A stretch of 14,573 nt of DNA from Erysipelotrichaceae bacterium (GTDB lineage Bacteria; Bacillota_I; Bacilli_A; Erysipelotrichales; Coprobacillaceae). The position numbers and the translations under genes were made by a program. The notes under the pieces were generated by a model. It did no database searches. It was given only the letters and a program-made list of their open reading frames with translations, and was not told the origin of the DNA. Position 1 is the first letter of the stretch, and each line of letters starts with the position of its first letter. Of the stretch, positions 7,861 to 14,243 are shown piece by piece. The stretch lies in contig JAJQGQ010000249.1 in assembly GCA_021200395.1 (NCBI GenBank), positions 1-14,573 on the forward strand, given 5' to 3'.

Positions 7861-8759
7861 TTATGCTTTTGTTATATATTTAAAAATATATGGCGTTCCA
7901 CATGCATTGTGATAAATACCACATAGTGTTGAGCATTGTAATATTGCTTGACCTTGATTAAATATAGGAATAATAGCCATATCTTCTACAACTAATGCAT
8001 TAGCATCCATTAAATATTGTTCACGTGTTGCTTTATCAGTTTCACTTCTTGCATTATTAATTAATTCATCATAAGCAGAACTACTATATTTTCCATAATT
8101 ATATGTTTGTTCAGATTCTAACAAATCTAAATAAGTAGAAGCATCTGCATAATCAGGTCCCCAACGACTTAAAGATAAATCGAAATCACCAGATTTTTGA
8201 CTTTCTACACGTCCTTCTTTTTGAGTTGCTGATAATTTGAAGTTGATTCCTTCTAATGAACTAAATGCTTGTTCAATGTAAGTTGCAACATCATCAATCG
8301 TTTATCCGTACCATAAAGCATAGTAATGGTAATTTCATCTACACCTAATTCAGCAAGTCCAGCATCAATATATGCTTGTGCTTTTTCAATATTATAATCA
8401 ACTTCATATTCAGCTAACAAATCACCACAAGATTCTACAAATTCTTCATTTAATGGGAAGAATGACGGAAATGCTAATAAAGCTTCAAAAAAGGCACAAC
8501 TTGATTCTAACTCAACCTGTAATGTCTTATCATCTATGGCAGTTACACCCAATGTTGTCACATCAGCAGAAACATCAACACTATCTGCCAATGCCAGATC
8601 AATAATCCCATCAGATGTCTGTGAAAAATCCAATGACAACAAATCATTTTCACTCATAAGTATTACTGAATTTGTTGTCGTTGTATTATTACTACTACAA
8701 CCAGCAAGTGTTAAAGCCATCACGCCACACAATAAAATCGATAACAACTTTTTCATCAT
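7861..8759 (-). pseudogene. Decayed third oligopeptide-binding lipoprotein gene (oppA remnant)
   Basis: The 5' part (8759 to about 8300) encodes an intact lipoprotein signal peptide (MKKLLSILLCGVM, lipobox LAGC, cysteine 21) and mature start similar to the two intact paralogues. Compared with them the reading frame lacks about 20 residues after SQTSDG (near 8607), about 60 residues near 8562, and roughly 150-165 residues near 8421, where ESCGD is joined directly to LLAEYEVDYN. All three joins keep the frame. A frameshift follows at about 8303-8290, after MLYGTD, where one base is missing relative to the family; the first frame then ends at 8253. The remaining C-terminal sequence continues in another frame without a start codon and ends correctly at 7861 (HNACGTPYIFKYITKA). 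The remnant is 899 bases, against about 1630 for a complete gene. It cannot encode a working binding protein. It lies directly downstream of a T-box leader. Confidence 0.88.
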
Positions 8760-8780
8760 TACTTCTCTACTTCCTCATAA

Positions 8781-8811
8781 AATAAAAACACTCGTCTTCT
8801 AAGGACGAGTG
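8781..8811 (-). terminator. Terminator of the T-box leader
   Basis: An eight-base-pair stem, CACTCGTC (minus strand 8811-8804) with GACGAGTG (8796-8789), encloses a 7-nt loop and is followed by TTTTTATTTT. It starts three bases after the T-box sequence, as expected for the conditional terminator that competes with the antiterminator. The oppA remnant start at 8759 follows it. Confidence 0.85.
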
Positions 8812-9007
8812 ATCGTGGTACCACTTCAGTTTATCATTACTTCATAATGACCTCATTTCATAAATAACGTTATGATTATCGTTTGCTCCTTATCAAAGCA
8901 GCAACTCCGTGGTGTATTCAAAATTCTTTAACGTACAATTTGCACCAACCATTATATCTCTTATGTCTCAAAAATTTTTACTATGTCACATCAATGTTTT
9001 GTTTTAT
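8781..9007 (-). ncRNA. T-box riboswitch leader upstream of the oppA remnant
   Basis: The minus strand carries the ordered T-box landmarks. In Stem I there is an AGUA motif (8982-8979), an arm AAAAUUUUU that pairs with AAGAAUUUU (8927-8920), an AAGAGA distal bulge (8962-8957), and the loop GGUUGGUGCAA (8950-8940). The 3' side of the specifier loop is GAA (8919-8917), followed by UAC-ACC and GAG (8907-8905). After further hairpins come the T-box antiterminator sequence GUGGUACCACG (8824-8814) and an intrinsic terminator (CACTCGTC/GACGAGTG plus TTTTTATTTT). Known T-boxes bind uncharged tRNA by codon-anticodon pairing and by UGGN pairing with the NCCA end, and this switches termination off. Here UGGU would suit a tRNA with discriminator A. 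The specifier is read as UAC (Tyr). Counting strictly from GAA, ACA (Thr) is an alternative. The 5' boundary is inferred from the promoter. Confidence 0.85.
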
Positions 9008-9013
9008 ATTTTT

Positions 9014-9042
9014 GTCATATTAAAACACAAAAAATATGTCAA
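9014..9042 (-). promoter_or_regulatory. Promoter of the T-box transcript
   Basis: On the minus strand TTGACA (9042-9037) with a 17-base spacer precedes TATGAC (9019-9014), a -10 box with four of six consensus bases. The start would be near 9007, giving a leader of about 225 nt to the end of the T-box terminator. The -35 box is perfect, but the -10 box is weaker than those of the two intact oppA genes. Confidence 0.6.
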
Positions 9043-9052
9043 TATATATCTT

Positions 9053-9081
9053 TTGCTAAAATGACATAATCAGTGTATAAT
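9053..9081 (+). promoter_or_regulatory. Promoter of the pepT-aminopeptidase operon
   Basis: TTGCTA (9053-9058), a 17-base spacer and a perfect TATAAT (9076-9081) place the transcription start near 9088. The ribosome binding site AAGGAG (9092-9097) therefore lies almost at the 5' end of the message. This promoter is back to back with the T-box promoter, with only about 10 bases between the two -35 boxes, so the two polymerases may interfere or share a regulator. Confidence 0.75.
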
Positions 9082-9104
9082 ACCAACTGGTAAGGAGTGA
9101 AATC

Positions 9105-10325
9105 ATGAGTATAGAAAAGCGATTTTTAAAATATGTCAGTTATGATACCCAATCTGATTCTACGTCTGATAGTATACCATCAACTACAAAACAGCTTAAT
9201 CTCGCAAGACTTTTAGTTAAAGAATTACAAGAATATGGCATAAATGCTTTATTAGATGATTATGGTATTGTTTATGCATCCATACCTTCTAATAATGATC
9301 ATCAAGGAGATGTGATTGGTTTTATTGCTCATATGGATACTTCTCCAGATTGTAGCGGTAAAGATGTTTCACCTATCATTGTAAGAGATTATCAAGGCGA
9401 TGTTATAACTATTAACAAGGAAAAACAAATGTTCTTAGATCCTAATGTTTTTCCAGATTTATTACATGTGATTCATCACGATTTGATTCATACTGATGGC
9501 AATACATTATTAGGTGCTGATGATAAAGCAGGTATTACAATTATTATGGAATTAGTGCAATATTTAGTTAAGCATCCAAAATTTCAACATAATGATATCT
9601 ATATTGCATTTACATCTGATGAAGAGATTGGTAGAGGTACTGATTATTTTAATTTTGATTATTTTAAAGCTGATTATGCCTATACAGTAGATGGTGGAGA
9701 TATTCATTTGATTGAATACGAAAATTTTAATGCTTATAGTGCTTTAGTAGAAATTACAGGCAAAAGTATACATCCTGGTAGTGCTAAAAATAAAATGATT
9801 AATTCTATATCTATATCTCAAGAATTTGATCATATGTTACCAACATTTGCCCGTCCAGAATATACCGAAGGTTATGAAGGTTTTAATCATTTATTACAAA
9901 TCAATGGTAATTGTGAAAAAACGGTTATGGAATATATTATAAGAAATCATGATTTAAATTTAGCTCATCAGCAATGTCAGGATTTCAAAGATATTGCTGA
10001 ATTTCTCAATAAAAAATATAATTATCCTATGGTCAAAGTCACAATTGAAGAAACATATCTCAATATGAAAGAACATTTATTAGATCATATGTATATTGTA
10101 GACAACTATAAAAAAGCCCAAAAGGCATGCAATATAGATGGTTGTTCTAGTCCTATTAGAGGTGGAACTGATGGTGCTATGCTTACTTATAAAGGACTTC
10201 CTTGTCCGAATATTGGTACAGGTGGGTATAATTATCATGGACCTTATGAATATGTATCTATCACAATGATGCAAAAACAAGTTGAAATTATTTTAAAATT
10301 ATTAGAATTAAACGTGGAGGATTGA
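9105..10325 (+). CDS. pepT: Peptidase T (tripeptide aminopeptidase)
   Basis: This is a cytosolic dizinc aminopeptidase of family M20B that removes the N-terminal residue from tripeptides. The 406 residues match the usual length of about 408. The metal and catalytic residues are all visible: H76 and D78 in AHMDTSPD, the bridging Asp in GADDKAG (139/140), E173-E174 in SDEEIGRG, D196 in TVDGG, and H378 in YNYHGPYE. The HPGSAKNKM segment (PepT dimerisation domain) is also present. The AAGGAG ribosome binding site lies 7 bases before the ATG. It is the first gene of a two-gene operon with an M18 aminopeptidase, divergent from the peptide-uptake cluster. The likely job is to degrade tripeptides imported by Opp. 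No defect is seen. Confidence 0.95.
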   Translation: MSIEKRFLKYVSYDTQSDSTSDSIPSTTKQLNLARLLVKELQEYGINALLDDYGIVYASIPSNNDHQGDVIGFIAHMDTSPDCSGKDVSPIIVRDYQGDVITINKEKQMFLDPNVFPDLLHVIHHDLIHTDGNTLLGADDKAGITIIMELVQYLVKHPKFQHNDIYIAFTSDEEIGRGTDYFNFDYFKADYAYTVDGGDIHLIEYENFNAYSALVEITGKSIHPGSAKNKMINSISISQEFDHMLPTFARPEYTEGYEGFNHLLQINGNCEKTVMEYIIRNHDLNLAHQQCQDFKDIAEFLNKKYNYPMVKVTIEETYLNMKEHLLDHMYIVDNYKKAQKACNIDGCSSPIRGGTDGAMLTYKGLPCPNIGTGGYNYHGPYEYVSITMMQKQVEIILKLLELNVED

Positions 10326-10329
10326 TAAA

Positions 10330-11691
10330 ATGTACGCTAAAAATGCATGGAACAAATATGATAGCTATGATGATATAATGACTTTTGCAAATGAATATAA
10401 AAACTTTATTACAAAAGCCAAAACAGAACGAACTTTTGTAAACGAAACACTTACTTTAATTAAACAAAAAGGTTATAAAGACATAAGAGAGTATGATACT
10501 TTAAAACCTGGCGATAAAGTATATATCAATAACAGAAATAAGAATATGATTTTATTTGTGATAGGTAAAAATGATATGACACAAGGTCTAAGAATATTAG
10601 GAGCCCATATTGATTCACCAAGATTGGATATTAAACAAAATCCACTCTATGAAAAAGATGGTTTTGTATTATTAGATACGCATTATTATGGTGGAATCAA
10701 AAAATATCAATGGCTAACAATTCCTCTATCATTAATGGGTGTCGTTGTTAAAAAAGATGGTAGTGTTATTGATATTAATATTGGTGAAAAGGATGACGAT
10801 CCTGTTGTTGGCATAAGTGATTTATTACCTCATTTAGCAAGTGATCAATTAAAGAAAACAGCTAATGAATTTATCGGTGGAGAAAATCTTGATATAACAA
10901 TTGGTTCTATTCCTTTAAAAGATGAAGAAAAAGATAGTGTTAAAGCCAATATCTTAAAATTATTTAAGGATCAATATGATATCGAAGAAGAAGATTTCTT
11001 ATCAGCTGAAATTGAAGTTGTTCCTAGTGGCAAAGCCAGAGACTATGGCTTAGATCAATCCATGATCTTAGCCTATGGCCATGATGATAAATGCTGTGCA
11101 TTTACATCATTACAAGCTATTTTAGATATGGATGATGTTGATTATACTTCTTGTTGCTTATTAGTAGATAAAGAAGAAATTGGTAGTATGGGTGCCACTG
11201 GTGCACAATCTGTTTTCTTTGAAAATAGTGTTGCTGAAATACTTCATTTGGCTGGCCACAGTTCTTATTTAGATTTAAAAAGAACACTTACAAATAGTAA
11301 AGTTTTATCTAGTGATGTAAGTAATGGTTTTGATCCCTTATATGCTGAAGTAAGCGAAAGAAAAAATGCTGCTTTTTTAGGCAATGGTATTGTTTTCAAT
11401 AAATATGTTGGAGCAAGAGGCAAAAGTGGTTCTAATGATGCTAATGCAGAATATGTTGCTGAAATTAGAAAGATTATGGATGAGAGTAATATTCATTTTC
11501 AAACAGCTGAAGTCGGTAAAGTGGATCAAGGTGGTGGAGGTACCATTTCATGTTATATGGCTAACTATAATATGAATGTTATCGATGCAGGTATCCCAAT
11601 ATTAAGTATGCATGCTCCTTATGAGATTTTATCTAAAGTCGATCTTTATGAAGCATACTTAGCTTATAAAACATTTTTACAAAAAGCATAA
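10330..11691 (+). CDS. M18 family zinc aminopeptidase
   Basis: This is a cytosolic dizinc aminopeptidase of the M18 family (aspartyl aminopeptidase/aminopeptidase I type). In the 453 residues the metal-site elements appear in order: H93 and D95 in GAHIDSPRLD, an Asp in GHDDK (252/253), E282-E283 in DKEEIGSMG, D329 in SSDVSNGFDP, and H428 in SMHAPYE. This arrangement and length fit the bacterial branch usually annotated as probable M18 family aminopeptidase 1. The gene starts four bases after the pepT stop. Its ribosome binding site GGAGG (10316-10320) lies inside the end of pepT, so the two are co-transcribed and probably coupled. It would complement PepT by removing N-terminal residues, possibly acidic ones, from longer peptides, although substrate preference cannot be read from the sequence. 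Confidence 0.93.
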   Translation: MYAKNAWNKYDSYDDIMTFANEYKNFITKAKTERTFVNETLTLIKQKGYKDIREYDTLKPGDKVYINNRNKNMILFVIGKNDMTQGLRILGAHIDSPRLDIKQNPLYEKDGFVLLDTHYYGGIKKYQWLTIPLSLMGVVVKKDGSVIDINIGEKDDDPVVGISDLLPHLASDQLKKTANEFIGGENLDITIGSIPLKDEEKDSVKANILKLFKDQYDIEEEDFLSAEIEVVPSGKARDYGLDQSMILAYGHDDKCCAFTSLQAILDMDDVDYTSCCLLVDKEEIGSMGATGAQSVFFENSVAEILHLAGHSSYLDLKRTLTNSKVLSSDVSNGFDPLYAEVSERKNAAFLGNGIVFNKYVGARGKSGSNDANAEYVAEIRKIMDESNIHFQTAEVGKVDQGGGGTISCYMANYNMNVIDAGIPILSMHAPYEILSKVDLYEAYLAYKTFLQKA

Positions 11692-11713
11692 GCGAAGCTC
11701 AAAAGCTTCGCTT
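11690..11713. terminator. Compact bidirectional terminator between convergent genes
   Basis: A perfect 10-bp stem (AAGCGAAGCT with AGCTTCGCTT) and a four-base loop fill the whole gap between the aminopeptidase stop codon (11689-11691) and the stop codon of the convergent lipoprotein gene (11714-11716). The plus strand continues TTATGA after TTTT, and the minus strand reaches CTTTTTG, so it can serve both directions, though neither T tract is long. Confidence 0.75.
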
Positions 11714-12205
11714 TTATGATACTTCATATTTGATCACCATATTGGTTGTTAATTGGACAAGATATATACCTCCATTTTTATCTTTAAATGTTATGTAATC
11801 ACCTGTATCATAACCACTGTAATCATTACATTTATGTAACTCGACTTCTTTATCTAAAAACACTTTTGCAAAATCCTGCGCTAATAGCTTAGCTTCTTCT
11901 TCACTTATTGTTGTACCGATTAACTCTTCATCTACAAAACCATATTCTTTTGATATATATTGAATAAGTTGATCATTATCATCATAAGTGAAATCCAAAC
12001 AAAGAGTAGGATTTTCTTCATCGTTTTCAAAACGATACGTATGATCAACACAAACAAGGACATCCAAATGAGCATATACTTCCATTGGCATAACTTGTAA
12101 TATATCATCCATTAATAACGTTAATTTTTATGTTTCATTCTGTTTTGCGTTTTGCTTGCATCCACATAAACATAGTATCAAAAATATCATTAATAATTTT
12201 TTCAT
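11714..12205 (-). pseudogene. Small lipoprotein gene interrupted by an in-frame TAA
   Basis: Starting at the ATG at 12205, with AGAAGGG just upstream, the sequence encodes MKKLLMIFLILCLCGCKQN. This is a lipoprotein signal peptide with lipobox LCGC (cysteine 16). After residue 25 (NET) there is a TAA (12130-12128). The same frame then remains open through KLTLLMDDILQVMP to a stop at 11714, giving about 163 codons in total. The internal ATG at 12112 could start a 132-residue protein but has no ribosome binding site and would lack an export signal. The C-terminal part has an SEEEAKLLAQDFAKVFL helix followed by YDTGDYITFKDKNGGIYLV, an alpha-beta pattern reminiscent of PepSY-like domains; that assignment is tentative. 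Loss of function through a recent nonsense mutation is the simplest reading; readthrough or a sequencing error are alternatives. Confidence 0.7.
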
Positions 12206-12268
12206 ATTATCCCTTCTTTGCTATTATATTAACATATGGATATGGAAAATATGTGTAATATGTGTATG

Positions 12269-12291
12269 AAAAAATCACCTTGCGGTGATTT
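12269..12291 (-). terminator. Terminator of the mechanosensitive channel gene
   Basis: An eight-base-pair stem (AAATCACC with GGTGATTT) and a four-base loop are followed on the minus strand by TTTTTT (12274-12269, partly shared with the stem). The stem overlaps the stop codon of the channel gene (12292-12290). Confidence 0.8.
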
Positions 12292-13093
12292 AAGCATCCA
12301 TATGAACATCCACTTGTGGAAATGGAATAGAAATATCATTTCGATCAAATACAACTTTGATTTGTTCCATTAAGTCATCTTTTAAAGCATAATAGTTCTC
12401 TGTTTGTGTCCAAACTCTTAAAGTAATCGTAATAGCACTATCACCATATTTAGATACTCTAGCATAAGGAATGGGATTTTCTAAAGTCATAGGATGCTTT
12501 TGAACGACCTCAAGGATGAGGCGTTTTGCTTTTTCTACATCTGTACGATAATCTACTTCTAATTCAATATCGACACGTCTTGTATCTTCATGTGAATAAT
12601 TCACAAAAACATTACCTGCTAAATCATTATTAGGGATAACGACCATCTTATTATCAAAAGTAATAAGAAAAGTATAAAGCATTTGAATTTCTTCAATCTT
12701 ACCTAAATAACCATTGATTTCAATCAAATCACCTTTTACAAATGGTTTCGCTAACAGTATCACAAATCCTGAAACAATCCCCTTCATATAATCTTGCATA
12801 CCTAAAACAATAGCCGCACTAGCCGTTGTAAGGACTGCTACTAATGAAGTTGTTGAAACACCTAAAGTACTTATAGCTGTAATAATAACAATAATTCTTA
12901 AAGCCCACATAGCTATAGAACCTAAAAAATTAGAAACAATAGGATCAACTTCAGCATTCGTTAACATTCTTTTAACAACCTTAACCAAATACTTCGTTCC
13001 ATACCAGCCAATAAAAAACACAACCAACGCATCAAAAATATTCATAGCAACATTACTATATTTATCAATCATTGTTTGTAAAATACTACTCAT
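12290..13093 (-). CDS. Small-conductance mechanosensitive channel (MscS family)
   Basis: This is a membrane channel that opens on hypo-osmotic shock to release solutes. From the ATG at 13093 (MSSILQTMIDKY) it has 267 residues, close to the minimal MscS length of about 286. An AGAGG ribosome binding site lies nine bases upstream. A TTG three codons earlier would sit directly on that site and is not preferred. Predicted membrane helices are at about 15-38, 58-77 and 81-118. The third is the pore helix, with small residues (TTASAAIVLGMQDYMKGIVSGF) and the KPFVKGDLIEINGYLG junction into the cytoplasmic beta domain; IPNNDLAGNVFVNYS also fits the family. The gene is monocistronic with its own promoter and terminator, and diverges from the DegV gene. 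Confidence 0.93.
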   Translation of the reverse strand: MSSILQTMIDKYSNVAMNIFDALVVFFIGWYGTKYLVKVVKRMLTNAEVDPIVSNFLGSIAMWALRIIVIITAISTLGVSTTSLVAVLTTASAAIVLGMQDYMKGIVSGFVILLAKPFVKGDLIEINGYLGKIEEIQMLYTFLITFDNKMVVIPNNDLAGNVFVNYSHEDTRRVDIELEVDYRTDVEKAKRLILEVVQKHPMTLENPIPYARVSKYGDSAITITLRVWTQTENYYALKDDLMEQIKVVFDRNDISIPFPQVDVHMDA

Positions 13094-13124
13094 ATCAATC
13101 AACCTCTTTTCTTCTATACAAAAT

Positions 13125-13152
13125 AGTTTATATTTTTTTATCTTCTTGTCAA
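13125..13152 (-). promoter_or_regulatory. Promoter of the MscS-type gene
   Basis: On the minus strand a perfect TTGACA (13152-13147), a 16-base spacer and TAAACT (13130-13125) precede the gene. The leader would be about 25 nt, ending in the AGAGG ribosome binding site. Confidence 0.6.
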
Positions 13153-13166
13153 CAAAAATAAAAGTC

Positions 13167-13195
13167 TTTTCATTATTTGTTAAATAAGTTATAAT
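13167..13195 (+). promoter_or_regulatory. Promoter of the DegV-family gene
   Basis: A perfect TATAAT (13190-13195) is preceded at 17 bases by TTTTCA (13167-13172), which matches four of six consensus -35 bases. The GAAAGG ribosome binding site (13206-13211) follows within a very short leader. Confidence 0.6.
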
Positions 13196-13220
13196 GAAGT
13201 AAATTGAAAGGGTGATAAAA

Positions 13221-14090
13221 ATGAAAGTAGCAATAATGACTGATAGTAACAGCGGTATTACTCAAGCAGAAGGGAAAGAGCTTGGTATTTCAGTTATACC
13301 AATGCCTTTTACTATCGATGGTGAAGAATATTTAGAAGATATTAATTTAACTCAAGAAGAGTTCTATGATAAATTGATGAATGATTATGATGTATCTACT
13401 TCTCAACCAGCTGTTGGTGTTGTAAGAGAATATTTTGATAAATTATTAGAGGAATATGATGAAATTGTTCATATTCCTATGTCTAGTGGTTTAAGTAGTA
13501 CTTGTCAAACTGCTTTAATGATTGCTCAAGAAGATGAATATGCTGGAAAGGTTTTTGTAGTAGATTCACAACGTATATCTATTACTCAAAAGCAAGATGT
13601 TTATGATGCTTTAGAACTTGCAAGACAAGGAAAAACTGGTCAAGAGATTCATGATATTTTAATGGAGCATAAAATGGAAGCTACTATTTATATAACAGTT
13701 AATACATTAGAATATCTTAAAAAAGGTGGACGTTTAACACCAGCTGTAGCAACTTTAGGTGGTTTGCTTAAAATCAAACCTGTTTTACAGATTCAAGGGG
13801 AAAAACTTGATACTTTTTCTACATCACGTACTATGTCTAAAGCTAGTAAAATTATGATAGAAGCATGTATGAAAGATATTAAGAATAGAATAGATGATAG
13901 TGAAGATATGCATAATACTCATGTTATGATTACCTATACATACGATAAAGATCAAGCTTTAAAATTTAAAGAACAGGTTGAAGAAGTTTTCCCATGTAAA
14001 GTCACTTTCTGTGATCCTTTATCATTAAGTGTTTCTTGTCATATTGGACCTCATGCACTTGCCATTGCTGCATGTAAGAAGATTGTTTAA
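13221..14090 (+). CDS. DegV family protein (probable fatty-acid-binding, FakB-like)
   Basis: DegV-family proteins bind a fatty acid in a cleft, and in several Firmicutes they present it to the kinase FakA for phosphorylation and entry into phospholipid synthesis. The ATG at 13221 is chosen, giving 289 residues beginning MKVAIMTDSNSGI. The GAAAGG site at 13206-13211 is nine bases upstream, while a GTG at 13212 would directly abut it. Family motifs are TDSNSG (7-12), STSQP (59-63), SSGLSST (88-94), KKGGRLTPAVA and LLKIKPVLQI. The segment after VVDSQ reads RISITQKQDV, which differs from the common glycine-rich SxGxG form, so lipid preference may differ. No kinase gene is present in the window. 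It is monocistronic, with a promoter and terminator. Confidence 0.9.
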   Translation: MKVAIMTDSNSGITQAEGKELGISVIPMPFTIDGEEYLEDINLTQEEFYDKLMNDYDVSTSQPAVGVVREYFDKLLEEYDEIVHIPMSSGLSSTCQTALMIAQEDEYAGKVFVVDSQRISITQKQDVYDALELARQGKTGQEIHDILMEHKMEATIYITVNTLEYLKKGGRLTPAVATLGGLLKIKPVLQIQGEKLDTFSTSRTMSKASKIMIEACMKDIKNRIDDSEDMHNTHVMITYTYDKDQALKFKEQVEEVFPCKVTFCDPLSLSVSCHIGPHALAIAACKKIV

Positions 14091-14118
14091 GATGCGTTAT
14101 GCATCTTTTTTATTTTTC
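14089..14118 (+). terminator. Rho-independent terminator after the DegV-family gene
   Basis: The stem AAGATGC (14089-14095) with GCATCTT (14101-14107) and a five-base loop is followed by TTTTATTTTT. It begins at the stop codon of the upstream gene. Confidence 0.88.
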
Positions 14119-14202
14119 AATTGCATTTCTTAGTTATTTACGTTATCATACTCTTGTCAAGCAAGCATAAATATTGAAAAATGAAATAATAATAAGCAAG
14201 GC

Positions 14203-14213
14203 TGATATATAAT
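14203..14213 (+). promoter_or_regulatory. Possible extended -10 promoter for the RNase J gene
   Basis: TGATATATAAT contains both a TGn-TATATA extended -10 element and an overlapping TATAAT. No good -35 box is present at standard spacing. It lies 31 bases before the RNase J start codon and after the preceding terminator, so a promoter is expected in this gap. Confidence 0.45.
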
Positions 14214-14243
14214 GAATAATTTAATAAGAAAGGTGGTAAGGCA

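Noticed and set aside
8372..8802. Two overlapping plus-strand open frames opposite the oppA remnant
   Set aside because: They are antisense to clear oppA-derived sequence, lack a good ribosome binding site and have no family features.
8815..8824. GTGGTACCAC palindrome as a protein operator
   Set aside because: It is the core of the T-box antiterminator sequence, which explains it better.
8864..8873. ATAACGTTAT perfect palindrome as an operator
   Set aside because: It lies within the T-box leader between Stem I and the antiterminator, and is short and AT-rich; RNA structure or chance is sufficient.
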